Origin: a virus
DNA: 26,328 bases
Direction: 5' to 3' (one strand)
IMG/VR virus record: IMGVR_UViG_3300025450_000106
Location: 1 to 26,328 of that record
Under the pieces are notes generated by a model that did not search any database, was not told where the DNA came from, and worked only from the letters and a program-made list of their open reading frames with translations. Both the position numbers and the translations under genes were made by a program. This document shows, piece after piece, positions 6,285 to 14,329 of the stretch. The first letter of the stretch is position 1, and each line of letters begins with the position of its first letter.

Positions 6285-6304
6285 CAGTTATATACGCTGT
6301 TATT
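6280..6304 (+). other. Hairpin at the end of the 341-aa gene
   Basis: AATAACAG (6280-6287, containing the TAA stop) pairs perfectly with CTGTTATT (6297-6304) around a 9-base loop. No T-run follows on the plus strand, so it is at most a weak terminator. It directly precedes the late promoter at 6311. Confidence 0.45.
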
Positions 6305-6310
6305 CAATCC

Positions 6311-6318
6311 TATAAATA
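6311..6318 (+). promoter_or_regulatory. T4-type late promoter TATAAATA (drives the tape-measure gene)
   Basis: A perfect TATAAATA followed by C. The predicted start near 6324 leaves a short leader with AGGA (6331-6334) ahead of the ATG at 6342. Confidence 0.85.
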
Positions 6319-6341
6319 CACTATATTTCTAGGATTTTTTT

Positions 6342-9300
6342 ATGGCCGCAGATAAAGACACCGTCGAAGCGTTTAAGCAAGCTCTTAAAGAATCTGGCAT
6401 CGGTAAAGGCAACAGCGCACCAAGTAGTACGGCTGGTAATGCAGCCGGAGCAGGATTCGGCGCGGCTACAAAAGATGTTATTGACAGTTTTAATCCTCTA
6501 AGTGCCGCAAGTAAAGCTGTTGGTGCAGGCATGGATGCAGCCGGCAAAGCATACAATAATTTAAAAGGTGTAATTGAACCTAGTCTAGGCACATGGCGAG
6601 AACTTAGTGCTAGTGGTGCAAACTTTAATAACGATATAGTTGGCATGACAGCTGCAGCTGCAGGCGCACGATTAGATATAGCAGAGTTTGGCCAAGTCAT
6701 TAAAAACAACTCAGGCAACTTTAACGGTTTAGGCGGAAGTGCTGCTAAAGGCGCAGAAAATTTTGCTAAGTTAAGTAAAGAAATGGCTGACAGCGGAGTC
6801 ACAGATGACTTGCGCATGATGGGTATGACCAGTCGAGATATTAATGATGTCTTGGCAATCACGTTAACACAGCAACAGACTGTGAACATGAATGACGAAG
6901 CTAGTAAGAAACGTGCTATCAAAGCAGCCACAGAACTAGCTACTGAAATGGATTTGATGAGCAAGTTGACTGGTAAGTCACGTGCTGAACAAGAAGAAAG
7001 TTTAAAGAAAGCACAAGCTGACATGCAAGTGGAAGCTAAGTTGCGTATTCTTACAATGGGTAAAAGCGAAGAAGAAGCAGCTGCAATTCGTAATAATTAC
7101 CTAACACAATATAACGAAGCTAATCTCCGTGGACAAGGACAAATGTTTAAAGAAGTCTTTGCCACAGGTACTGTGCAAAGTGAAGAAGCTGCTAACCAAG
7201 TAGCTATCAGTGGCAGAGAAGCACAAGCTACAATGGCACAAGCTCGTGCTACCGCAGAAGGCAATGCCAAAGCTGCTACTGAATACAGTAAGCAAGCATC
7301 TGCGGAGATGATGAAAAATCAAAATGATGTTAATAAATTAAGTCTTGCTGTTTATTCTAGTAATACCGCCGCTGGCGAAACAATGAAAGCCAGTATGACA
7401 GCTAATGCTGGCATTTATAAGAGTGAAACAGCTCTTATGAAGCAAATGGAGAAAGAAGGCAAACTAGATGGCATTAAAGACGAAGCTGAAAAACGTCGTA
7501 TAGTACACGAAGAAGCATTAAAACAAGCCAAAGCAGAACAAACAGATAAAAAGCCAGGAAGTGAAAGCACCGAAGCACTTGTTAAATTAGGCGCACGAGC
7601 TGATGATGTTAATAGTGCGTTTATGAATAAGGTTGTTGTTCCTATTAATAAAGATGTAGGTCCAGCATTACAGAAATTTAATGATGGATTATTAAACTCT
7701 CAAGTTAAAGATAAATCAGGTAATGTAACTACTGTTAGTAAAACTTTAGAAAAAGAAGTAGGAGAAGGTTACCAAAGAGGTAAAGAGGGATTTTCTGGAC
7801 CTAATGCCGGCAAAGATGGAGTTATTGGTGCCGCAAAAGATTCAAAATCAGGTAGCCCATTAGAAAATGCTGCGGCTACTGTTGGTGAAAGTGCAGGGTT
7901 TGCAACAGGTAAAATATTACTACCTGCATTAGACAAGACAGCAGACGTTATGAACAACGTCAAAAAAATGGCTGAAGGTGGAACTGTAAATAAACCCGAA
8001 CTAGCTATTATTGGCGAGGCTGGAAAAGAGCATATAGTACCAGATGAAAAGATGCAGACCTTGATGCAAAACATGAAGGTTGATGGTTTAACAGCTGCCG
8101 CAACAGCTATGGCTGATTCACAAAAAGGCGGTGGCGTTAATGTATCTGAAATTTCTAATCTAGTTAAAACTACTATCAGTAGTGCAAGTGGTCCAACAAC
8201 TGGCGCAGCCGCGGCTGCACCTATGACAAAGAGTGAAAAGTTTCAAACAGCAGACTGGGCAGATGCAACTCAAGAAGAAATTGCTAAAGGACTTGAAGGA
8301 TCAAAAAAACAACTAGCTCGTTGGACAACAGATGCGCAGGAAACTGAACAAAAAATTGCAGATATAAAATCTCTAGGATCTAAAAGACAACTTACTGAAA
8401 GTGAACAATATGATCTAGACGAACTTGAAAAAGAAAAAGCAAAAAATCAACGAGCAATTGATTATCATCAAACTACAATTAACGTATTAAACAATCTAGA
8501 CGAATATAAGGCTAGATTAGAAACAGAAAGTAAACAAAAAGTTGTTTCAGCCTCGGAAGAAGCTGCTAAAATTGCAGAATCTCTTGGGTTAACACAAATT
8601 GATACGGTTAAACAATCAGCCGAAGAACAGAAAACAATCTTAAGTGAACATCAACAAACTACATTGAAATATGCCTACACTGATGCAGAAGGCAAAAAAA
8701 TGCAGTTGGAAAATGCTAAAAATCTTGTTGATGCTGAAAAGAATGCCATTGCTGAAAAGAATAAACAAATTGAAGAAATTCAAGTTGCTGCTGATGGTCG
8801 TGAACTGACAAATAGAGAAAAGAGTCGCATTGAAAAACTGCAAAAAGAAATTGAAGGCAGTAAAGAAACTTTAAGTTACCGTGAACAAGATTTAGCAGTT
8901 TACGCTAATCTTGATAAGTTAAAAACAGAACAAATTACCAAACAAGCCGAAGCACAAAAACGTTTAGAAGAACTCGGCCTCACCGGCACAACAAAACAAA
9001 TTGCCACACAAGCCGAAGCACAAAAACGTTATGAAGAAATATCTAAAGGCGGTATAAAGACAGAAGAAGAACAGCGAGCTGAAGCAACTAAAATGGTAGA
9101 AGCTTCAAATGCTAAAATTGAAAAACTTAAAGCAGATGCCACTGGAAAAACAGAAGCAGCTGCTGGAAAAACAGAAGAACCTTCTAAATCTGTAATACCC
9201 GACTTTAGTTCTTTTGGAGAAGGAGTAAAAGGCTCGGGACTTCCTCCGTTCTTGCAAAAATTAAATGCTCAAATTAAAGATTCTAAACCTGCTCCAATCA

Positions 9301-9575
9301 AATCACCAACTGAAGCAAATAAAGATGCATCTAAAACTACAGCACAAGCTGTTAAAGAAGAAAAGAAAGAAGAACCAAAAAAACAAGAAGCAAAAAAAGA
9401 AGAAAAACCAGCTACAGGAACAGTTGCAGAAGTTACCATGAAAGATCTACATGCCAGTCTAGAACACTTAAATAAGAGTATGACAAGCCTTCTTAGTTAT
9501 AGTCAACAAACAGCCACAGCAGCACAACAACAAGTTAAGGCAACTAAAAGTTTAAGTGGCAATAAGTTTGCTTAA
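6342..9575 (+). CDS. Tape-measure-like tail protein, 1077 aa
   Basis: At 1077 residues this is the longest complete gene in the window. Residues about 546-570 carry GGTVNKPELAIIGEAGKEHI-VPDE, a form of the 'GG.V..P.LA.IGEAG.E.V.P' signature typical of phage tail tape-measure proteins. The N-terminal third is Ala/Gly-rich and helical. Residues about 640-900 are strongly charged with Glu/Lys/Gln heptad-like coiled coil, followed by a Lys/Glu/Pro tail. T4 gp29, the equivalent, is about 590 residues, so the tail may be longer or part of the protein may have another role. A 23-base direct repeat (8942-8964 and 9008-9030) encodes two copies of QAEAQKR. Position beside the gp26/gp51 pair supports the call, but gp29 homology itself is not visible. 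Confidence 0.7.
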   Translation: MAADKDTVEAFKQALKESGIGKGNSAPSSTAGNAAGAGFGAATKDVIDSFNPLSAASKAVGAGMDAAGKAYNNLKGVIEPSLGTWRELSASGANFNNDIVGMTAAAAGARLDIAEFGQVIKNNSGNFNGLGGSAAKGAENFAKLSKEMADSGVTDDLRMMGMTSRDINDVLAITLTQQQTVNMNDEASKKRAIKAATELATEMDLMSKLTGKSRAEQEESLKKAQADMQVEAKLRILTMGKSEEEAAAIRNNYLTQYNEANLRGQGQMFKEVFATGTVQSEEAANQVAISGREAQATMAQARATAEGNAKAATEYSKQASAEMMKNQNDVNKLSLAVYSSNTAAGETMKASMTANAGIYKSETALMKQMEKEGKLDGIKDEAEKRRIVHEEALKQAKAEQTDKKPGSESTEALVKLGARADDVNSAFMNKVVVPINKDVGPALQKFNDGLLNSQVKDKSGNVTTVSKTLEKEVGEGYQRGKEGFSGPNAGKDGVIGAAKDSKSGSPLENAAATVGESAGFATGKILLPALDKTADVMNNVKKMAEGGTVNKPELAIIGEAGKEHIVPDEKMQTLMQNMKVDGLTAAATAMADSQKGGGVNVSEISNLVKTTISSASGPTTGAAAAAPMTKSEKFQTADWADATQEEIAKGLEGSKKQLARWTTDAQETEQKIADIKSLGSKRQLTESEQYDLDELEKEKAKNQRAIDYHQTTINVLNNLDEYKARLETESKQKVVSASEEAAKIAESLGLTQIDTVKQSAEEQKTILSEHQQTTLKYAYTDAEGKKMQLENAKNLVDAEKNAIAEKNKQIEEIQVAADGRELTNREKSRIEKLQKEIEGSKETLSYREQDLAVYANLDKLKTEQITKQAEAQKRLEELGLTGTTKQIATQAEAQKRYEEISKGGIKTEEEQRAEATKMVEASNAKIEKLKADATGKTEAAAGKTEEPSKSVIPDFSSFGEGVKGSGLPPFLQKLNAQIKDSKPAPIKSPTEANKDASKTTAQAVKEEKKEEPKKQEAKKEEKPATGTVAEVTMKDLHASLEHLNKSMTSLLSYSQQTATAAQQQVKATKSLSGNKFA

Positions 9576-9590
9576 AAGGATATAAATTAG

Positions 9591-11333
9591 ATGAGTTGGA
9601 AAAAGTATTTTACGCCCGTACCTGTAAATGGTGAATTGTTAGGCCCTATCAGCGGCCAAAACAACGGCAATCGTCCTGGTCCGGCAAGAAGTAACTATTC
9701 TAGCTACTTGCCGGATGTATATTCTGGTAGTCCAAATCGTATTGAGCGTTATCAACAGTACGAAGTTATGGATAGTGATCCAGAAGTTAACGCTGCTCTA
9801 GACATTCTAGCTGAATTCTGCACACAAAAACTAAAAGATTCAAAGAGTCCATTTGCGGTCAAGTGGCGCAATAAAGGAACTAATGTAGAAGTTCGTGTTT
9901 TAAGTGAATATCTACAACAATGGAACAAGTTGCAAAACTTTGATGTACGTATTTTTCGTATTGTTCGCAATACTTTTAAGTATGGAGATAGTTTCTTTAT
10001 TAGAGATCCTGAAAATCAAAAGTGGAGTTACTTAGATCCTAGTCAAATTATCAAAGTTATTGTTAATGAAAGTGAAGGTAAGAAACCTGAACAGTATATT
10101 GTTAAAGATCTAGCACCTAATTTTGAAAATTTAATTGCTACAATGATTACTCCTACAGTAAATCCACGTCAAACTGGCGGTGGTCCATTGCCTGCAAGCG
10201 GTTATTTAGGGCAATCAGGCGGTGGTAGTAGTAGCGGAACTAGTGGAGGTAACGTAGGCGGACGCTTTGGAATGAATCAAAAGGAAAATGCCATCGATAA
10301 TAAGCATATGGTTCATTTGAGTTTGTCAGAAGGTTTAGATCAAAATTTTCCATTTGGCAATAGTTTATTAGAAAATATCTTTAAAGTTTACAAACAAAAA
10401 GAACTATTAGAAGATGCAATCTTGATTTATCGTATACAACGTGCTCCAGAACGTCGTGTATTCCATATCGACGTGGGTAATATGCCTAGTCACTTAGCCA
10501 TGGCATTCGTAGAACGTGTTAAAAACGAAATACATCAACGCCGTATTCCGTCACAAACAGGAGGCGGACAGAACGTCATAGACTCTGCATACAACCCTCT
10601 GAGCATTAACGAAGATTATTTCTTCCCTAAAACAGCAGACGGCAAAGGATCAGACGTCACAATGCTAGAAGGCGGTAAGAATATTGGCGAAATTGATGAC
10701 TTGAAGTACTTTACTAACAAGTTATTCCGTGGATTACGTATTCCAAGTAGCTATTTGCCTACTGGTGCGGATGATTCACAGAGCAATTTCAATGATGGTC
10801 GTGTAGGAACAGCGTACATTCAAGAGTTACGTTTTAACAAATACTGTGAAAGACTTCAAAGTTTACTAACAGCAGTGTTTGATAGCGAGTTTAAATTGTT
10901 TTTAAATGCTCGTGGATTGAATATTGATCCAGATTTATTTGAACTAAACTTTAATCCTCCTATGAACTTTGCAAGTTCACGTCAAGCAGCTATTGACACT
11001 GAACGGATTAATACATTTAATACCATTCAAGCCGTTCCATTTATGAGTAAACGCTTTGCTCTTAAACGTTTCCTTGCACTAACAGACGAGGAAGTAGCAG
11101 AAAACGAACGTCTATGGGCAGAAGAAAATGGAAAAGGACAGCCAACTACTACCGATGCCGCTGGAGAATTACGTAGTGCAGGCTTGTCTGCTAGCGGAAT
11201 AGAAGGAGACATGGGTGCTGCTGGTGACATGACAGCTCCAGAAGATATAACAGACACTGGCGAAGAACAAGGAGCTCCTAATCCTGGAGCTGCAACACAA
11301 CCTGGGGCCGCTACTCCACCGCCTGCCGCATAA
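9591..11333 (+). CDS. 20: gp20-like portal vertex protein
   Basis: A 580-residue portal protein of the T4 gp20 type (T4: 524). Recognisable segments include YQQYEVMDSDPEVNAALDIL near the N-terminus, the RRVFHIDVGNMP core, the LEGGKNIGEIDDLKYF loop and RGLRIPSSYL. All are conserved positions of gp20. The portal forms the dodecameric ring at the packaging vertex and initiates prohead assembly. Residues about 196-230 are an unusual Gly/Ser-rich segment and the C-terminus ends in an Ala/Pro/Gly tail. AAAAGGA (9574-9580) serves as Shine-Dalgarno sequence. A TATAAATT string at 9581-9588 resembles a late promoter but lies too close to the ATG to drive it with a leader. It begins the head cassette 20-x-core-21-22-23. 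Confidence 0.95.
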   Translation: MSWKKYFTPVPVNGELLGPISGQNNGNRPGPARSNYSSYLPDVYSGSPNRIERYQQYEVMDSDPEVNAALDILAEFCTQKLKDSKSPFAVKWRNKGTNVEVRVLSEYLQQWNKLQNFDVRIFRIVRNTFKYGDSFFIRDPENQKWSYLDPSQIIKVIVNESEGKKPEQYIVKDLAPNFENLIATMITPTVNPRQTGGGPLPASGYLGQSGGGSSSGTSGGNVGGRFGMNQKENAIDNKHMVHLSLSEGLDQNFPFGNSLLENIFKVYKQKELLEDAILIYRIQRAPERRVFHIDVGNMPSHLAMAFVERVKNEIHQRRIPSQTGGGQNVIDSAYNPLSINEDYFFPKTADGKGSDVTMLEGGKNIGEIDDLKYFTNKLFRGLRIPSSYLPTGADDSQSNFNDGRVGTAYIQELRFNKYCERLQSLLTAVFDSEFKLFLNARGLNIDPDLFELNFNPPMNFASSRQAAIDTERINTFNTIQAVPFMSKRFALKRFLALTDEEVAENERLWAEENGKGQPTTTDAAGELRSAGLSASGIEGDMGAAGDMTAPEDITDTGEEQGAPNPGAATQPGAATPPPAA

Positions 11334-11336
11334 ATA
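11329..11336 (+). promoter_or_regulatory. Late-promoter-like CATAAATA overlapping the gp20 stop codon
   Basis: CATAAATA followed by C has 7 of 8 matches to the late consensus and contains the gp20 TAA (11331-11333). The next ATG (11341) is only 5 bases after the motif, so a transcript from it would start at or next to the start codon. Confidence 0.55.
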
Positions 11337-11340
11337 CAAT

Positions 11341-11583
11341 ATGATTTTAAGAGAGTTGTTTTATATTGATCCAGACACAAGGCATGTAGCCAATGATTTG
11401 CGCTATGAGCCTAGACGCGATCAGACTCAGTTGCATAGAGATGATACACGTAAAACAAGATTAACACTAAGACAACTAAATGAACTACGTAAAAGTAGTG
11501 AAGCCCACATCCTGGAACAGGAAAGCGAACTAGAATTTATACATTCAATGTATGCAGCTCCACCAGCTGCACCAGCACAATAA
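11341..11583 (+). CDS. Small hypothetical head-cassette protein, 80 aa (gp67 position)
   Basis: An 80-residue protein between gp20 and the acidic core protein, the place and size of T4 gp67. It is not acidic, however: it is Arg-rich and probably helical (LRYEPRRDQTQLHRDDTRK, then LTLRQLNELRKSSE). It starts MILRELFYIDPDTRHVANDL and ends in an Ala/Pro tail. A role as prohead core or head-assembly protein is only a positional inference. There is no Shine-Dalgarno sequence before the ATG. The late-promoter-like motif 5 bases upstream suggests a leaderless message, unless it is translated by read-through from gp20. A terminator hairpin follows. Confidence 0.75.
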   Translation: MILRELFYIDPDTRHVANDLRYEPRRDQTQLHRDDTRKTRLTLRQLNELRKSSEAHILEQESELEFIHSMYAAPPAAPAQ

Positions 11584-11584
11584 T

Positions 11585-11613
11585 TGAAAACGGCCAAAAA
11601 ACGGCCGTTTTCA
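11585..11613 (+). terminator. Strong GC hairpin after the 80-aa gene
   Basis: TGAAAACGGCC (11585-11595) pairs perfectly with GGCCGTTTTCA (11603-11613) around AAAAAAC. The 3' arm carries TTTT inside the stem. This is the form of a bidirectional intrinsic terminator. Confidence 0.65.
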
Positions 11614-11625
11614 CACCTTATCTAT

Positions 11626-11646
11626 ACACTTTTTTAACAAAAGTGT
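11626..11646 (+). other. Second hairpin ACACTTTT-TTAAC-AAAAGTGT
   Basis: A perfect 8-bp inverted repeat (11626-11633 with 11639-11646), extended by one T-A pair, lies between the GC hairpin and the next late-promoter-like motif, which it partly overlaps (11644-11651). It may end read-through transcripts or affect promoter access. Confidence 0.45.
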
Positions 11647-11651
11647 AAATA
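11644..11651 (+). promoter_or_regulatory. Late-promoter-like TGTAAATA upstream of the core/protease/scaffold/capsid genes
   Basis: TGTAAATA followed by T has 6 of 8 matches. The predicted start is near 11657, giving a leader of about 34 bases with CAGGAGA before the ATG at 11691. TATAAT at 11650-11655 overlaps it, but I see no matching -35 box. The preceding terminator suggests a new transcription unit begins here. Confidence 0.55.
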
Positions 11652-11690
11652 TAATACAGCCTTGTAACCACAATCACAGGAGAACCAAAC

Positions 11691-12560
11691 ATGACTGACC
11701 GCGCTCAATTTGAAGCAATGCTTGAAGCTTTGATCAATGAAGATCATGAGCAAGCAAAAGAAATATTCCACAACATCGTTGTTGGAAAATCACGTGAAAT
11801 TTACGAAGAATTATTAGCAGAAGACTTCAGCCCAGAAGAAGCTAACAAACACGCTGGCCTAGGCGGACACCAATCTGAAAACATGGAAGAAGAAGATGAT
11901 TCTATGGAAGAAGACATGGAAGAAGAAGGTGCCGAAGAAGAAAAAGGCGAAGACGAGCCAGAAGACGACGGTGAAGACGATGGCGAAGAAGAGCCAGACT
12001 TCGGCGGTGAAGACGATGGCGAAGAAGAGCCAGACTTCGGCGGTGACGAGGAAGGCGATGCCGAAGGTGGCGATATCGAAGATCGTGTTATGGATCTAGA
12101 AGACGCTTTAGAAGACCTAAAAGCAGAATTTGAACAACTAATGGCTGATGAAGAGCATGAGCCAGAGCATCATGACGGTATTGATGATCCAGCATTTGGT
12201 GGCATGGATGCAGAACAAGATGAAGTAGCACATATGATGGAATATGTAAACAAAGTTGCACTACCAAAACATGGCGACAATGGTCAAAATACAAAATCAG
12301 TTATTGACAACATGAAGAACGATATGGGCGGCACAACTGCTAATATTGCTAAAAACTTCAGCACAACAACTGGTGGAACACAAGGCGGATTATTGAAGCC
12401 AAGTACAACACTACAAGACGGTGGAAACATCAATAAGCCAGGCGCTAATGCAGGCAAGACAGCGTTCAAGAAGAAAGAACCTGGTCATGGTCCAGAAAGC
12501 AAAGGCAAAGGCGAATCAGCTGACAATAAAAAGTCAACGATTGGCGGAAGAATTCGTTAA
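11691..12560 (+). CDS. Acidic prohead core protein (gp68-like by position)
   Basis: This 289-residue protein lies directly before gp21. The N-terminus (AQFEAMLEALINEDHEQAKE, then IFHNIVVGKSREIYEELLAED) is a helical module that I recall from prohead-core proteins of T4-like phages. Residues about 64-160 are extremely acidic, with two exact 12-residue repeats EDDGEEEPDFGG (95-106 and 107-118; identical 36-base units at 11973-12008 and 12009-12044). The C-terminal third is Asn/Gly/Lys-rich and basic. Acidic core proteins fill the prohead scaffold and are degraded by gp21. T4 gp68 is about half this length. A good Shine-Dalgarno sequence (GGAGA) precedes the ATG. Function rests on position and composition. 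Confidence 0.75.
   Translation: MTDRAQFEAMLEALINEDHEQAKEIFHNIVVGKSREIYEELLAEDFSPEEANKHAGLGGHQSENMEEEDDSMEEDMEEEGAEEEKGEDEPEDDGEDDGEEEPDFGGEDDGEEEPDFGGDEEGDAEGGDIEDRVMDLEDALEDLKAEFEQLMADEEHEPEHHDGIDDPAFGGMDAEQDEVAHMMEYVNKVALPKHGDNGQNTKSVIDNMKNDMGGTTANIAKNFSTTTGGTQGGLLKPSTTLQDGGNINKPGANAGKTAFKKKEPGHGPESKGKGESADNKKSTIGGRIR
11973..12044 (+). repeat. Perfect tandem duplication, two 36-bp units
   Basis: Two identical adjacent 36-base units (11973-12008, 12009-12044) encode the acidic EDDGEEEPDFGG repeat of the core protein. Identity at synonymous positions indicates a recent duplication. Confidence 0.9.
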
Positions 12561-12571
12561 TTAATAAAGAG

Positions 12572-12588
12572 AACATATAATATATGTT
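12572..12588 (+). promoter_or_regulatory. Hairpin that occludes the gp21 start codon
   Basis: AACATAT (12572-12578) pairs with ATATGTT (12582-12588) around AAT. The gp21 ATG (12584-12586) is inside the 3' arm. The nearest Shine-Dalgarno-like string is only AGAGA (12568-12572). The arrangement could hold protease synthesis low. All pairs except two are A-T, so the fold is weak. Confidence 0.35.
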
Positions 12589-13210
12589 ATACCTCCGAGA
12601 GAATCTCAGTTTCAACGAAGCAAAAATGATCGTTGAATCTGATGACAAAGACGGTAAGAACTTGTACATGTCCGGGATTTGCATCCAGGGCGGTATACGT
12701 AACGCTAACCAGCGTGTTTACCCTGTTAATGAGATTGGCAAGGCTGTTAAGACCCTTAACGATCAGATTCAGAACGGTTATTCAGTTCTCGGAGAAGTGG
12801 ATCATCCAGATGATCTAAAAATTAACCTGGACCGTGTGAGTCACATGATAGTTAATATGTGGATGGACGGTCCTAACGGTTACGGGAAGTTGAAAATACT
12901 TCCAACACCAATGGGACAACTAATCAAGACAATGCTGGAAAGCGGAGTCAAGTTAGGTGTTTCAAGTCGCGGATCCGGGAACGTTAGTGATAACGGTTCC
13001 GGTGAAGTATCGGATTTTGAGATTATCACAGTAGATATGGTAGCTCAACCTAGTGCTCCTGGAGCGTATCCTACACCAATTTATGAACACTTGATGAATA
13101 ATCGCGGTGGATTCAATGCCTTGCGTATAGCGCAAGAGGTGAAGGGCGATCCTAAAGCACAGAAATATCTCAAAGAGAGCTTATTGAATATAATAAGCAA
13201 ACTCCAATAA
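12584..13210 (+). CDS. 21: gp21-like prohead maturation protease
   Basis: A 208-residue member of the T4 gp21 prohead protease family (T4: 212). The N-terminus leads into KNLYMSGICIQGGIRNANQR, the conserved first strands. The probable catalytic residues are His74 in GEVDHP and a serine (127 or 128) in KLGVSSRG, with the following DMVAQPSAPGAYPTPI segment matching the end of the protease core. In T4 it is activated inside the prohead and cleaves core, scaffold and capsid proteins after Leu/Ile-X-Glu sites. The chosen ATG gives the N-terminus expected for the family, but the ribosome-binding site is weak and partly folded. It lies between core and scaffold genes, as in T4. Confidence 0.93.
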   Translation: MLYLRENLSFNEAKMIVESDDKDGKNLYMSGICIQGGIRNANQRVYPVNEIGKAVKTLNDQIQNGYSVLGEVDHPDDLKINLDRVSHMIVNMWMDGPNGYGKLKILPTPMGQLIKTMLESGVKLGVSSRGSGNVSDNGSGEVSDFEIITVDMVAQPSAPGAYPTPIYEHLMNNRGGFNALRIAQEVKGDPKAQKYLKESLLNIISKLQ

Positions 13211-13223
13211 CAAGGAGAATCAC

Positions 13224-14318
13224 ATGTTGGATGCGCTAAAATCGTTATTTGAAAGCAATGTGATTTCTGAAGAGATCCAAGAGTCAATTCAAGCAGCTTG
13301 GGATTCAAAAATAAATGAAGCCCGTGAACAAGTTGCTGAACAACTACGCGAAGAATTCGCACAAAAATACGAACACGACAAAAACACAATGATTGAAGCT
13401 GTTGATCGCATGATCAGCGAGCAACTTTCTTCTGAAATTGTTGAGTTTGCCGATGACCGTCGTCAGTTAGCTGAAATGAAAGTTAAGCTAGCCAAGGAAA
13501 AGAAGAAGACAGCTGAAGTAATGAAGGAATTTGTTACACGTCAGTTAGCTACTGAAGTCCGTGAATTACACGAAGATCAAGTTGTAATGGCAAGCAAGTT
13601 CGGAAAGTTGGAACAATTCGTAGTTGAGGCTCTAGCTCAAGAAATTACAGAGTTCTTCAAGGACAAACAAGACCTAGCAGAAACTAAGGTACGCCTAGTT
13701 CGTGAAGGTCGCAATGAAATCAAGAAGGTAAAACAAGAGTTTGTAACTCGTGCTGCTAAGATGGTTGAATCAGTTGTGACTCAGAATTTAAATTCTGAAA
13801 TCCATGCACTGAAAGAAGACATCGAAGCAGCTCGTCGTGCAGATTTTGGTCGTAAGTTATTCGAAGCTTTTGCTGCTGAATACTCGACCAGCTACCTAAA
13901 TGAAAAATCGGAAACAGCAAAATTACTCAAGGTCATAGACTTGAAAGATTTGGCAATGAAGGAAGCAGCGCAAGCTGTTGTCAAAGCTGAACAAATCCTA
14001 GAAAGTAAAGAATCTGAAATCCGTACTCTTAAAGAGAGTCAAGAAAGAAAAGAAATCATGAGTCAATTACTAAGTCCACTTAACAGTGAACAACGTGAAA
14101 TCATGAGCGAATTAATGGAGAGCGTAAAGACTACTAAGTTGAACGAAAGTTTTGACAAGTATCTTCCAGCCGTAATAGCTGGCAAAGCTCCGCAGAAGAA
14201 ACAGGCACTAGTAGAGGCTAAAGAAATAACCGGAAATAAAATTTCCAACAACCCACGTAGCAGCGAGATGGATTCGAATATTATCGATATCAGAAAGCTC
14301 GCAGGACTAAAAATTTAA
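13224..14318 (+). CDS. 22: gp22-like prohead scaffolding core protein
   Basis: A 364-residue, highly charged and almost wholly helical protein between the protease and the major capsid protein, the place of gp22. The sequence is rich in Glu, Lys, Ala and Gln with repeated coiled-coil blocks (for example EFVTRQLATEVRELHEDQV and a second similar block EQEITEFFKDKQDLAETKVRL-type at about 135-160). It ends in a short conserved-looking tail, IIDIRKLAGLKI. Scaffold assembles inside the prohead and is digested by gp21, and several Leu/Ile-X-Glu sites are present. Shine-Dalgarno AAGGAG lies at 13212-13217. T4 gp22 is 269 residues, so this version is longer. Confidence 0.88.
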   Translation: MLDALKSLFESNVISEEIQESIQAAWDSKINEAREQVAEQLREEFAQKYEHDKNTMIEAVDRMISEQLSSEIVEFADDRRQLAEMKVKLAKEKKKTAEVMKEFVTRQLATEVRELHEDQVVMASKFGKLEQFVVEALAQEITEFFKDKQDLAETKVRLVREGRNEIKKVKQEFVTRAAKMVESVVTQNLNSEIHALKEDIEAARRADFGRKLFEAFAAEYSTSYLNEKSETAKLLKVIDLKDLAMKEAAQAVVKAEQILESKESEIRTLKESQERKEIMSQLLSPLNSEQREIMSELMESVKTTKLNESFDKYLPAVIAGKAPQKKQALVEAKEITGNKISNNPRSSEMDSNIIDIRKLAGLKI

Positions 14319-14329
14319 GGAGAATTTAA

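Noticed and set aside
6329-7024. 231-codon frame on the minus strand
   Set aside because: It is antisense to the Ala-rich start of the tape-measure-like gene. Its Ala/Leu/Ser composition is the complement of the real codons, and it has no ribosome-binding site.
9581-9588. TATAAATT as a late promoter for gp20
   Set aside because: It lies only 2 bases before the ATG and differs at the last, conserved A. A good Shine-Dalgarno sequence at 9574-9580 indicates translation from a transcript starting upstream.
11027-11380. 117-codon minus-strand frame
   Set aside because: Antisense of the Ala/Pro/Gly-rich gp20 tail; low-complexity composition and no start signal.
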